A DNA stretch of 64,000 nt from Siphonodentalium dalli. Its lineage: Eukaryota > Mollusca > Scaphopoda > Gadilida > Siphonodentaliidae. The notes under the pieces are model-generated. The model had not been told where the DNA came from and searched no databases. It saw nothing but the letters and a program-made list of their open reading frames with translations. The DNA is taken from the NCBI GenBank assembly GCA_032622095.1, contig CP136064.1, positions 5,635,512-5,699,511 of the forward strand, read 5' to 3'. Below, one piece after another: positions 42,781 through 53,424 of this stretch. The position numbers were made by a program, and so were the translations under genes. Every line of letters starts with the position of its first letter. Positions within the stretch are counted from its first letter, which is position 1.

Positions 42781-43299
42781 CCAGTTGTAATATACTCAGC
42801 GTTCCAGGGAAATAGTTGGATATTTTCCTCATAAGTGTCTTAACACCTCTGTTCGCCCTAGATTAATAATCGTGTAGGGATTATGATTAAAAAACGAGGT
42901 CAGATATCAAAGATTATATGTCTTCTTGATTACGGGATCTCCTCCATTAAAAAGCAACATGATTTTACTGTATGGTTTCTGTTGGCAGCCTGGAGATGAC
43001 ATTATTACGACTCATGGGGTTTATAGTATACCGATACTGGTATAGGGGTGTAACGATTAATTGTGATACATGTGTATCTTGAATTTATCTATTATAGTTA
43101 CATTGAACTGTAATAGGTAAATATGATTATCGTCATTTAGTGAATTCGATACAAGAGAAGAGGCATAACCCAAGTTACCCAATATACATGTATCTAAAAA
43201 CAATATGATTAAAAGATCGGTACCATGTTACCCAATATATCTAAAAACAATATGATTAAAAGATCGGTACCATGTTTGTTATTGTGAAGAAATAACATA
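42781..43299. other. Unassigned, with a 50-bp duplication
   Basis: TTACCCAATATA, CTAAAAACAATATGATTAAA and AGATCGGTACCATGTT occur twice (43178-43275). No gene seen. Confidence 0.5.
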
Positions 43300-43427
43300 C
43301 AGTAATGCTCTAATTAATCGACTTCTTAACCACAGCAGAATTATGGGTAACTTTTCAGGATTTAGTCGGAAATATGGATTGTTGCCATTAATCGGAAAGC
43401 TCTCGTCGATTAATTAGATCATTACTG
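43300..43427. mobile_element. Family B MITE with right arm mostly deleted
   Basis: TA-flanked CAGTAATGCTCTAATTAAT through GGAAAGCTCTCG, then directly TCGATTAATTAGATCATTACTG. Both tips survive but the foldback is gone. Confidence 0.88.
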
Positions 43428-43532
43428 TACCTCCATCTGTGCGAAAGATTAATCATGATGGCACATGATAAGGAAGTCAACTAACAACCAATTGGTCTAA
43501 ATTTGGTTATGAAACTGTAGCGTAGCGATTAA

Positions 43533-43690
43533 CCCTTTGAGTGCCAGGGGCCGATCTCATCGGCCCTAAACCTACAAAATAAGTCTGTTAAAGAATATAA
43601 GAATAAATGTTAGGCCAATGCATTCTCTTATATATGCGAGGCGACCTATGGTCGACTCGCATATATAAGAGAATGCATTGGCACAGGGTA
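43533..43690 (+). mobile_element. Family D MITE, right end missing
   Basis: After TTAA: CCCTTTGAGTGCCAGGGGCC, GATCTCATCGGCCCTAAACC, one hairpin core in reverse orientation, stopping at GGCACAGGGTA. Confidence 0.85.
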
Positions 43691-43739
43691 CTGTTATTAT
43701 GAGTGAAATTTGGCTGTGCACTGGCAGGCGCAATCCCAT

Positions 43740-44520
43740 AGTTTCCACAATAATATGGAAATTGTGGATTTAGCACTGTCAAATATAACTATAATAGTTG
43801 ATTTCATGATGTGCGTGACCTGTGTATTGTGATAGTGTGTGTCATAATTCACTTACATGTATTCCCACATTCAAAACTAATTTCTAATTGAAGCAAAAGG
43901 ATAAATTCAATGGTTTCAGTTTGACTATATAAGCTGGTATAGGGCTGTAATAATTTCTTGGAATCTTGGTTAAATGGTTTACCACCACATAGATATCGCA
44001 TAATCATATACTGAATACAATTCCAGAATTGAATATGTATGGATTGTAAGATCTGTATATGCATACATCTATTTTATACACATATCACGTGAAAAATTTA
44101 CATATATGGCGACAGAATGATCGGCAATTTTACTATCCTGTATCATGTGTTGACTTGTAGATAGCCGAGGGTTCACTTTCGGTTACCAGTCAATCCTTCA
44201 TACTAGTATTTTCCTGCTAGTCCGGTGGGTTGGTGTGGTGCTATCCACCCAGTTTGAGGTTACTAGATCTGACATCCCTTTGCCATAATGGCATAAACCA
44301 TAAAACAATAATATGGAAATTGTGGATTTAGCACTGTCAAATATAACTATAATAGTTGAAATCATGATGTGCGTGACCTGTTTATTGTGTTATTTTTTCA
44401 ACAGGTTTGTCATAATTCACTTACATGTATTCCCACATTCAAAACTAATTTCTAACTGAAGCAAAAGGATAAATTCAATGGTTTCAGTCTGACTATATAA
44501 GCTAGTATAGGGCTGTAATG
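43740..44520 (+). repeat. Two-copy local duplication
   Basis: AATATGGAAATTGTGGATTT, GCACTGTCAAATATAACTAT, CATGATGTGCGTGACCTGT and CAAAAGGATAAATTCAATGG occur at 43750-43950 and again at 44310-44510. The second copy includes TTATTTTTTCAACAGG where the first has TGTGATAGTGTG. Confidence 0.8.
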
Positions 44521-45525
44521 ATTAATCTCAATACACAAGTATTACATTTTTTTCTTAAGAATCGTATTGCGATATATTTTAACAGGTCTGTCACGATGCA
44601 CTTATTGTCACATTTTAATCTATTTTGTCAACTACATATACAATTCCTTGCTGGCTCCTGGCTGTGAGTAGTAAATCTACTGTCCAACACTACTGTCCAG
44701 CTAAAGCTAAAAGATAAATTCATGTAACCTTATAGGCATGGAATGGTATGATATTAGAATTAAGAAATGGAATAACCATTATACCAGGTCACTGCGGGTT
44801 AAAATTTCGATATTTTTTAAAGTCTATAAAGTCAATCATGATATACATATTGTATCATGAGGGGAATATATCGTTGCAACACTGCTGCATTCTCAAGTAA
44901 CAAGTCTGGTCATAACATTATCATGCCTCATGGGGGGTTAAAGAATGCCCACACTGGAGGCCCTCCAATTAAATTAACGCTATCATGTTGCAAATTTTAT
45001 GGAAGTGTGAAAATGATTACATAAAAAATCTGATTCTCAGATTTCATTGATCCATTTTTGTGAATAATTTAGCAGTTCCACCAGACGTGAAATCACCTGC
45101 CAATGCACTCGTACATATATTAAACTAATTTCTAAATCATTCATGACTTTCCTCGTCTTATAACTTGAGAACTCTGGCAATGCGTTCTCAGTTCAAGTAT
45201 TCTGATAATATCAATACAGCTGCATTACTTCAGAGTTTTTATCGCGAGCTTATTTAGCTAATTCAATTCGTGGAGACGGCTTTCTGTGATCGCATCCAAT
45301 CCCTCAAATCGATATGCGCTGCTCAAATCTTTAAAAAATCTTCATGCAAAATTAATTCCTGATTCATGCAATAAGGTCCATAATAAATGACATTTTCTGC
45401 CGTTTGTTAGAGCTGTTTTCTCGCAGGGGAATACGTGTTGGAACTGTTATCTCGCTGGGGAATACACGGGGAATCTTGGGAAGACCAATACATCACTGCT
45501 CTATGATTTGGATTTCGTTATTTAA

Positions 45526-45604
45526 CCCTTGCATGACTGGAGCTTCCCGAAATTTTGCGAAAACCCTCTGCCAATGCATTCTCTTATATAGGGAACCTCC
45601 CATA
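45526..45604 (+). mobile_element. Family E end, split by B
   Basis: After TTAA: CCCTTGCATGACTGGAGCTT, CCAATGCATTCTCTTATATA, GGGAACCTCCCA, then B at TA. E resumes at about 45716 as CCTTGACCTTTTAAGCCAG. The equivalent in copy 2 is at 47753-47831. Confidence 0.75.
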
Positions 45605-45714
45605 CAGTAATGCTCTAAATAATTGACTCCTTAACCACAGCAGAATTATGGGTAACTTTTCAGGATTTAGTCAGAAATATGGCTTGTTGCCATTCATCGG
45701 GAAGCTCTCACTGT
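45605..45714 (+). mobile_element. Family B MITE, left half
   Basis: CAGTAATGCTCTAAATAATT to GGGAAGCTCTCACTG. In copy 2 of the duplication the same element is complete, so here the right arm was lost after or during the duplication. Confidence 0.88.
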
Positions 45715-45858
45715 ACCTTGACCTTTTAAGCCAGTGCATTCTCTGGCACAGGATCTCTAATGCTGCATCAGTGCAGATCCTGTCATGAAACTATTTTTGA
45801 ATTTAGTGACGCTATATCCTGCACAGTGGTTCATGATGCTAATAATGATACACAATTA

Positions 45859-46070
45859 CACTAATGCCCTAAGTAATCACCTCTTAGCCAAAGCAGAATT
45901 ATGGGTAACTTTTCTGGATTTAGTCGGAAATATGGCTTGTTGCCATTCATCGGAAAGCTCTCCCCGAGAGCTTTCCGATGAATGGCAACAAGCCATATTT
46001 CCGACTAAATCCTGAAAAGTTATCCATAATTCTGCTTTGGTTAAGAGGTCGATTACTTAGGGCATTACTG
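45859..46070. mobile_element. Family B MITE, intact
   Basis: TA-flanked CACTAATGCCCTAAGTAAT to ATTACTTAGGGCATTACTG, turn GCTCTCCCCGAGAGC, 212 bp. Confidence 0.9.
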
Positions 46071-46625
46071 TAGACCTCAATACAAATTCTGATACATATT
46101 CCTTCACAATTATAAACCGGTATCTAATATTTTATACCCAACTTCTGAGGGTTTGCTGGATAAACTTCACCCGTCCATTAGTCTGTCCATTCTTCTGTCT
46201 GAAAATTGGAATATTTGAGGGCATTGGTTACTTAAAGACATATTATGTACTTGTTCGAGTGAGTGAAACTGATAAGTTAGTATTCAGGCGCTATATGCCA
46301 ACTGGAGGAATGTAGCATTCTACTAACATCACCGAAAATCTCAAGCAAATCGACCGTACCATAGAAAACATTGTCTGAACTACGCTAAATTGTAAAATTG
46401 TGAATATTTACTACTCGATTCGGGACGCTTCTATCGGCGATAAACTAACAAAAACGATTTCGCCATCGGCAGTCACTGCATTTAATTAATATATCAGAAT
46501 ACGGTGTGTGTTGTCAATTTAGATATAATATTTGTAAAAATAACTACTTTGAACAAGATTATTTTCCATTTCTATTTGATCACCATACCGGAGTGTTTCA
46601 CATCACTTAAATAGCTGAGATGCAT

Positions 46626-46690
46626 TTGCGGAAAAAATTGCTTGTTGGTGGCTTTGACCACCCCCCCCCACCCCCCCCCCCCCCCCCAAA
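46626..46690 (-). repeat. Poly-C tract at the duplication junction
   Basis: About 30 bases of C broken by one A lie between copy 1 and copy 2 of the long duplication. The G-rich strand is the minus strand and could form G-quadruplexes. Confidence 0.85.
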
Positions 46691-47752
46691 GCCGACTGAA
46701 GCAAAAGGATAAATTCAATGGTTTCAGTCTGACTATATAAGCTGGTATAGGGCTGTAATGATTAATCTCAATACACAAGTATTACATTTTTTTCTTAAGA
46801 ATCGTATTGCGATATATTTTAACAGGTCTGTCACGATGCACTTATTCCCACATTTTAATCTATTTTGTCAACTACATATACAATTCCCTGCTGGCTGTGA
46901 GTAGTAAATCTACTGTCCAACACTACTGTCCAGCTAAAGCTAAAAGATAAATTCATGTAACCTTATAGGCATGGAATGGTATGATATTAGAATTAAGAAA
47001 TGGAATAACCATTATACCAGGTCACTGCGGGTTAAAATTTCGATATTTTTTAAAGTCTATAAAGTCAATCATGATATACATATTGTATCATGAGGGGAAT
47101 ATATCGTTGCAACACTGCTGCATTCTCAAGTAACAAGTCTGGTTATAACATTATCATGCCTCATGGGGGGGGGGGGTAAAGAATGCCCACACTGGAGGCC
47201 CTCCAATTAAATTAACGCTATCATGTTGCAAATTTTATGGAAGTGTGAAAATGATTACATAAAAAATCTGATTCTCAGATTTCATTGATCCATTTTTGTG
47301 AATAATTTAGCAGTTCCACCAGACGTGAAATCACCTGCCAATGCACTCGTACATATATTAAACTAATTTCTAAATCATTCATGACTTTCCTCGTCTTATA
47401 ACTTGAGAACTCTCGCAATGCGTTCTCAGTTCAAGTATTCTGATAATATCAATACAGCTGCATTACTTCAGAGTTTTTATTGCGAGCTTATTTAGCTAAT
47501 TCAATTCGTGGAGACGGCTTTCTGTGATCGCATCCAATCCCTCAAATCGATATGCGCTGCTCAAATCTTTAAAAAATCTTCATGCAAAATTAATTCCTGA
47601 TTCATGCAATAAGGTCCATAATAAATGACATTTTCTGCCGTTTGTTAGAGCAGGGGAATACGTGTTGGAACTGTTATCTCGCTGGGGAATACACGGGGAA
47701 TCTTGGGAAGACCAATACATCACTGCTCTATGATTTGGATTTCGTTATTTAA

Positions 47753-47831
47753 CCCTTGCATGACTGGAGCTTCCCGAAATTTTGCGAAAACCCTCTGCCA
47801 ATGCATTCTCTTATATAGGGAGCCTCCCATA
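47753..47831 (+). mobile_element. Family E end, copy 2
   Basis: Same as 45526-45604 with GGGAGCCTCCCA for GGGAACCTCCCA. Confidence 0.75.
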
Positions 47832-48044
47832 CAGTAATGCTCTAAATAATTGACTCCTTAACCACAGCAGAATTATGGGTAACTTTTCAGGATTTAGTCA
47901 GAAATATGGCTTGTTGCCATTCATCGGGAAGCTCTCACTGAGAGCTTTCCGATGAATGCCAACAAGCCATATTTCCGACTAAATCCTGAAAAGTTACCCA
48001 TAATTCTGCTGTTGTTAAGGAGTCGATTATTTAGGGCATTACTG
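47832..48044. mobile_element. Family B MITE, intact
   Basis: TA-flanked CAGTAATGCTCTAAATAAT to ATTATTTAGGGCATTACTG, turn GCTCTCACTGAGAGC, 213 bp. Confidence 0.92.
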
Positions 48045-48046
48045 TA

Positions 48047-48332
48047 GATCTAGATTCCCTAGATACTCCCACTCCAGTCCTTCCCAGGACCTATGTCTAG
48101 TTACACTTTAATATGCCATATAGTTGAACTGAGATGGTAAAGGATCTAAATAAAACTTCAAATAGTTCACTATTGAACCAACAATTACAGTCTCCATTTG
48201 TATTTTGCGAAGAGGGACGGGTGCGAATTTTAGCACCCCTGATTTGAAAATTGCGAGTGCGTACGGGTGCGAGAGGAATTACTCCCATCTCCTGGGAAGG
48301 ACTGGAGTGGGAGTATCTAGGAAATCTAGATC
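48047..48332. mobile_element. Family G MITE between two B elements
   Basis: Terminal inverted repeats of about 43 bp, starting GATCTAGATTCCCTAGATAC and ending GTATCTAGGAAATCTAGATC, with CCAGTCCTTCCCAGGA / TCCTGGGAAGGACTGG inside, one mismatch. It is bounded by TA on both sides, shared with the flanking B elements. The interior has GGGTGCGAATTTTAGCACCC, a small hairpin. Seen once. Confidence 0.78.
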
Positions 48333-48334
48333 TA

Positions 48335-48523
48335 CAGTAATGCCTTAAATAATCGACCCCTAAACCACAGCAGAATTATGGGAAATTTTTCAGGATTTAG
48401 TCTGAAATATGGCTTGCTGCCATTAATCGGAAAGCTCTCAACAAGCCATATTTCCGACTAAATCCTGAAGAGTTACCCATAATTCTGCTTTGGTTAAGAG
48501 GTCGATTACTTAGGGCATTACTG
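48335..48523. mobile_element. Family B MITE, shortened turn
   Basis: TA-flanked CAGTAATGCCTTAAATAAT to ATTACTTAGGGCATTACTG. About 25 bp are missing after GGAAAGCTCTC. Confidence 0.88.
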
Positions 48524-49071
48524 TAGACCTCAATACAAATTCTGATACATATTCCTTCACAATTATAAACCGGTATCTAATATTTTATACCCAACTTCTG
48601 AGGGTTTGCTGGATAAACTTCACCCGTCCATTAGTCTGTCTGTCCATTCTTCTGTCTGAAAATTTTAATATTTGAGGCCATTGGTTACTTAAAGACATAT
48701 TATGTACTTGTTCGAGTGAGTGAAACCGATAAGTTAGTATTCAGGCGCTATATGCCAACTGGAGGAATGTAGCATTCTACTAACATCACCGAAAATCTCA
48801 AGCAAATCGACCGTACCATAGAAAAAATTGTCTGAACTACGCTAAATTGTAAATATTTACTACTCGAATCAGGATGCTTCTATCGGCGATAAACTAACAA
48901 AAACGATTTCGCCATCGGCAGTCACTGCATTTAATTAATATATCAGATTGTTGTCAATTTAGATATAATATTTGTAAAAATAACTACTTTGAACAAGATT
49001 ATTTTCCATTTCTATTTGATCACCATATCGGAGTGTTTCACATCACTTTATTAGCTGAGATGCATTTGCAT

Positions 49072-49445
49072 CAGGGACCTCCCCCTTTAAAATTGAACCA
49101 TAATAATTTATGGGCAGAATACAGTCCATAACCCACACCCACCCACACAGGTCCGAGTCAAGTCTGCTATAGTAATTGCATGTTACAAGCGTTCTTTTCT
49201 GGCACAGCCAACACTGTGTATGAACTTCTTAAGCCTAAACTTGGTACACTGATTTCATATAAATTACCAAGTCACGTTCATAGATCAAAACTCTTCACAA
49301 ATTGGTTTAGTTAAGCGTGTATTTAAACTTTGATTGTATTCAGCATTAAATCCCCATTGGGACATACAGCCTGGTGTATGGTAGTTAATGTGGCTAATAC
49401 ACCCACATTATTCTTCTGTTACACAAGTTAACAGTGAAATTGTTG
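49072..49445. other. Unassigned sequence
   Basis: No feature recognised; ends at the target octamer of the next A copy. Confidence 0.4.
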
Positions 49446-49453
49446 AAAGCGGC

Positions 49454-49706
49454 CAAGCCTTGAAATAGTGTGTCTGTCATTTGCAGAATGAGGTCCCCAG
49501 AGGGTGAATTTAGTGATGCTACCCCGCATAGCGGGCTAGCATCACCAAATTCACCCTCTGGGAACCTCATTCTGCTGAGGTGTAAGCACAATGAGGTCCC
49601 CAGAGGGTGAATTTGGTGATGCTAGCCCGCTAGCGGGGTAGCATCACTAAATTCACCCTCTGGGGACCTCATTCTGCAAATGACAGACACACTATTTCAA
49701 GGCTTG
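49454..49706. mobile_element. Family A MITE, double-hairpin form, perfect target duplication
   Basis: CAAGCCTTGAAATAGTG to CACTATTTCAAGGCTTG with AAAGCGGC on both sides (49446-49453 and 49707-49714). The two hairpins are joined by GCTGAGGTGTAAGC. Confidence 0.92.
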
Positions 49707-49714
49707 AAAGCGGC

Positions 49715-50052
49715 AACTTGGTGCAAATTCAATGCGTTCCTCAGTATGTTACGCCAGGTTCCTCGTTATATTATGCCACACAAATTCAATGCTTCCTCAG
49801 TATGTTATGCCACACAAATTCAATGCTTCCTCAGTATGTTATGCCACACAAAGAAATTCAATGCGTTCCTCGGTATGTTAGGCCACACAAATTCAATGCG
49901 TTCCTCGTTATGTTAGGCCATGTTGCTCGGTATGTTAGGCCAGGTTCCTCGGTATGTTAGGCCACACAAATTCAACGCGTTCCTCGGTATGTTAGGCCAG
50001 GTTCCTCGGTATGTTAGGCCACACAAATTCAACGCGTTCCTCGGTATGTTAT
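49715..50052. repeat. Irregular tandem repeats of TTCAATGCGTTCCTCGGTAT
   Basis: AAATTCAATGCNTTCCTC, GGTATGTTANGCCACACA and CCAGGTTCCTCGGTATG alternate with a 35 or 55 bp step, about eight times. Both A/C variants (CAATGC, CAACGC) form groups. Open frames here are by-products. Confidence 0.9.
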
Positions 50053-50054
50053 TT

Positions 50055-50360
50055 TTCACCATGGAGACTTATTGGTGGCCCAGTAAAAAGTCGACGAGCC
50101 GATGGTCTCCGACCAAATTGCGGATGAAGATGGATAACTCTAATATCAAGAGGCCTTGTGTTCATAATAAGGCCAAATTTCGTCGAACAAAATGTTGATA
50201 AAAAACATGTTTCAGGCAATTTGATACTATAGTTGACAGTGGTTAGCATTATTTTTGGGCAATTAATAGATTCTGATAAATGAAGCGGCATTTCTAAAAA
50301 TGTTGTTGTTGGAATCTGTTTATGTGGGGACAATCGAATCAGATTGAGTACCTTTAATTA
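50055..50360 (+). repeat. Duplicated block, empty-site copy
   Basis: TGGCCCAGTAAAAAGTCGAC, GATGAAGATGGATAACTC, TAAGGCCAAATTTCG and GATACTATAGTTGACAG. Its partner at 54775-55290 has a B inserted at this TATAG. It contains no coding signal I can name. Confidence 0.85.
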
Positions 50361-50473
50361 TGTAAGTGAATCTATTTTTTTATGTACTTGATGATAGTTG
50401 TGTTCATGTTATATCGCATGAACCAACTTTACGACCATAGGTTGAACTTACTATCTAAACATTTAAACTTTAA

Positions 50474-50813
50474 CCCTTTACCCAACAAACTGGCCAAAAC
50501 CGGCCAAATAAAGCTTCAACAGCCTAAAATATCTTCGGTCTGTCTCAATAGAACCATACAAATATGGATATCATTGGAACCGGCTCATTGACCACATTGT
50601 GATAGTTACAGTTATGCCCTGTGCCAATGAATTCTCTTATATATGCGAGTCGACCATAGGTCACCTCGCATATATAAGAGAATGCATTGGCCTAAAAAAA
50701 ATTCTTACATTCTTTAACAATTTTATAATTTTTAATGTGTTAAGCCAATGCATTCTCTTACATGTATATATAAGAGAATGCATTGGCACAGGGCCGTTCT
50801 GTTGGGTAAAGGG
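50474..50813 (-). mobile_element. Family C MITE, inverted orientation
   Basis: After TTAA: CCCTTTACCCAACAAACTGG with the GGCCAAAACCGGCC segment first, then the two cores, ending CCGTTCTGTTGGGTAAAGGG and TTAA. The last core has CATGTATATATAAGAG in place of its GTCGACC middle. Confidence 0.9.
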
Positions 50814-50817
50814 TTAA

Positions 50818-51645
50818 TATTACCAGAAATAGCAAAGGGAGAGACAGTGTATATTGTGAAGCTGAGCGGCAAGATTACTTCAGAGGGCTGAATTTTTATG
50901 AGAAGGCAGAGAAACAGAAGATTAATATTATTTGGCCTTAGAGGCTTTCTGGCTTACAGTTAATATTTGTTCCACTTCCAGCCCAAATGAACTCTCTTTC
51001 AATATGTTTTGTATACCTTGGTGCATGTTAACATTGTGTAATACTACCTGCTATTCACTCCACTCCCAACTTTATCAATATATAGCTGTGACTCTTAGTA
51101 AAGTGGCCGTGTTAATTAGCAGAAATTCATGATCATCTTCCAAATGTGCAAAAGGTGTTAAAGGTCACCCAGAATGTGAAAGTCTCGTTCTCATGTGACT
51201 GTCAAAATAAATTTGTTATGAGACTTGGAAATGCTGGGTGTTTTTTATACGTTTAGGAGATCCTGGGTTCGAAAAAAAATGCGGCAATAACCAATTTAGC
51301 GCAACTTGGTGCAATGCTTACCTCGGTTTTTATGCATCTTTTTGCATTTTAACAGCGTTCTGCATTACTGTTGCTATTTATTCCACTTCCAGCTTGCGAT
51401 TATGGCCGTAGGCTGGGTCTCACTTTCTATACTTACTATTTACAAGAGTTTCATAGAATTGTTTGCAGTGCTCCCAGGAAGAGATAGAGCGTCTGTAAAT
51501 AATAATCTTCTTCCGATAGAGTCTTAACACCAGCGACCATGTTGGTTTTCATCTTGTACCTTAAGGACATATCACCCGATAACGATGCCGTTATTAAGGT
51601 GGTGCTGTGGGAACAAATATGTCCACCCTCAAAATATAGTGCTGG
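50818..51645. other. Unassigned intronic sequence
   Basis: About 830 bp with only short ORFs. TCCACTTCCAGC and CATTACTGTTGCTATT-like words repeat loosely. No gene seen. Confidence 0.4.
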
Positions 51646-51647
51646 AC

Positions 51648-52360
51648 ATTTGCAATATGAGGTCCCCAGAGGGTGAATTTAATGACTCTAACCCACACAG
51701 CCGCCTACTCTTGAGTGCCTAATAAACATACATGTACGATTATTAAAATCGAGGTAAAATTCCCACCTGTACGATCGTTATTTGGTCCTGTACGTTTATT
51801 AAATTAACCAAAAGAAATAATTCACCAATCTTAAATTGTGTAATTCATAGATAAATGAACTCTGATTGTTGACAGTAATCAGCACACTGTAGATTCACAG
51901 ACCTGGCTATCCATCGAAACTATTTCTGTCACATGGCATCAGTAAACCAGTCAGATGGTGCGTTTTGTTGGGATGTATGGTACTAATATTTCCAGTCTGT
52001 ACGTTTATTCCGCCCTGTACTATTATTCAGTTACGCGACATTTTCCAACCTGTAGTATTATTCTACTCTGTACTTTTATTAGGCACTCAAGAGTAACATC
52101 ACTAAATTCACCCTCTGGGGACCTAATTCTGCTGAGGTGTAAGCAGTATGAGGTCCCCAGAGGGTTAATTTAGTGATGCTACCCCACACAGCCGCCTAAC
52201 ATCACTAAATTCACCCTCTGGGGACCTCATTCTGCTGAGGTGTAAGCAGTATGAGGTCCCCAGTATGAGGTCCCCAGAGGGTTAATTTAGTGATGCTAAC
52301 CCACACAGCCGCCTAACATCACTAAATTCACCCTCTGGGGACCTCATTCTGCTTAGGTCT
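51648..52360. mobile_element. Family A copies, first interrupted by N
   Basis: ATGAGGTCCCCAGAGGGTG, GCCGCCTA, then N, then TAACATCACTAAATTCACC and GGGGACCTAATTCTG. Another two A hairpins follow (52148-52345), each with ACACAGCCGCCTAACATC. The second AGTATGAGGTCCCC is partly doubled near 52250-52270. Confidence 0.8.
51708..52093. mobile_element. Family N MITE inserted in A, TA duplication
   Basis: Ends CTCTTGAGTGCCTAATAA and TTATTAGGCACTCAAGAG are exact inverted repeats. The host reads GCCGCCTA before and TAACATCAC after; the uninterrupted A nearby reads GCCGCCTAACATCAC, so TA was duplicated. The interior has several CTGTACNNTTATT words. No transposase. Confidence 0.92.
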
Positions 52361-52680
52361 CATCTTCTCTGGAAATTATCTTTATTATCAAATTGACAAG
52401 TTTTAAGTTTTTAATTAAGTTATAATTTTTCAGTGTGAAGCCTTTATATCATCTATATAGATATAAACAAGTAGGATATGTCTATATGTCCATCTGTCTG
52501 TCTGGATTTTTCTACTAAACTGCTGTCTGATTTCATCCAAATTTGGTGTGGTGACTCGGGTACTCTGGCTGAGATTATAATGGCGTTAGTTTTTCGAAAT
52601 TTTGATTTAAAAAAATTAAATAAATAAAATAGCAAAACAAATAAGCTCGACGTATTTTTAGTCCTAAATTATTGTATTAT
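52361..52680. other. Unassigned sequence
   Basis: CTATATCATCTATATAGATATA and a CTGTCTGTCTGGATTTTTC run; the style resembles 3' flanks of other dispersed repeats. No gene seen. Confidence 0.4.
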
Positions 52681-52681
52681 A

Positions 52682-53139
52682 TGTGACCCGCCATATCAAA
52701 TCCAGTCGTAAGTCGGCATTTTTTTACCCTGTGCCAATGCATTCTCTTATATATGCGAGTCGACCATAGGTCGCCTCGCATATATAAGAGAATGCATTGG
52801 CCTAACAATTTTTTATCATTTTTTTTAAATAAATGTTTCTTACAATTTTTAGGACATAAAATAAAAAACATCCATTACCCTGCAGGGAGCCCCACACATA
52901 TATATAAGCATATAGAAGAGTGTCGTCTGCTCATGTTTGTCTGGGGCTCTGTATGGGTGAAATTATAAAATTGTTAAAGAATACAAGAAAAAATTATTAA
53001 AATTGTAAAAAATTGTTAGGCCAATGCATTCTCTTATATATGCGAGGCGACCTATGGTCAATGCGCATATATAAGAGAATGCATTGGCACAGGGTAAAAA
53101 AATCCCGACTTACGACTGGATTTGATATGGCGGGTCACA
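52682..53139 (+). mobile_element. Family F element, complete, 35-bp perfect terminal repeats
   Basis: TGTGACCCGCCATATCAAAT to AAGTCGG at the left (52682-52716) and its exact complement at the right (53105-53139). Inside are TTTTTTTACCCTGTGCC, the first hairpin core, the CCCTGCAGGGAGCC spacer, the second core and GGCACAGGGTAAAAAAA. The flanks are TATA-rich on both sides, so the target copy (TA or TATA) cannot be fixed. Confidence 0.9.
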
Positions 53140-53236
53140 TATATAAAAGATGGTAAATCTGTCATGTGCGAAAGGTGTGTCAAAGTAATGCATAAAGAGG
53201 CTGCATGCCCCTCCATGCTAAAATAAAGGCTCTATT

Positions 53237-53424
53237 TGGGAGCCTGTTTTGGGAGCCTGTATTGTCGATAAGATACACTGACCACGGAGCCTGTATTGTC
53301 GATAAGATACACTGACCACGGAGCCTGTATTGTCGATAAGATACACTGACCACGGGGCCTGTATTGTCGATAAGATACACTGACCACGGAGCCTGTATTG
53401 TCGATAAGATACACTGACCACGGA
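53237..53424. repeat. 34-bp minisatellite, five to six copies
   Basis: GGAGCCTGTATTGTCGATAA then GATACACTGACCAC. One copy has GGGGCC for GGAGCC. No stops on the minus strand in these frames, hence short repetitive ORFs without meaning. Confidence 0.95.

Larger units (their letters stand above)
44455..46625 (+). repeat. Long direct duplication, copy 1
   Basis: From ACTGAAGCAAAAGGATAAAT to GCTGAGATGCATTTGC. It shares with 46695-49071 nearly every base over 44455-45714 and again over 46020-46625. In the middle, copy 1 has a half B, an E fragment (GCCAGTGCATTCTCTGGCAC), an A-like piece and a second B. No conserved reading frame. Confidence 0.9.
46695..49071 (+). repeat. Long direct duplication, copy 2
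   Basis: Repeats copy 1 from CTGAAGCAAAAGGATAAATT to GAGATGCATTTGC. Differences: a G-run at 47165-47176 is longer, TCGCAGGGGAATACG context is shortened near 47650, B is complete, and a G element with a second B stands where copy 1 has E/A pieces. Confidence 0.9.

Noticed and set aside
50049-50333. Possible syntaxin downstream exon near GATGGATAACTCTAATATCA
   Set aside because: The wording DNSNIKR only loosely recalls a syntaxin helix; the block is duplicated at 54.8 kb, lacks suitable splice sites and has diverged without frame constraint.
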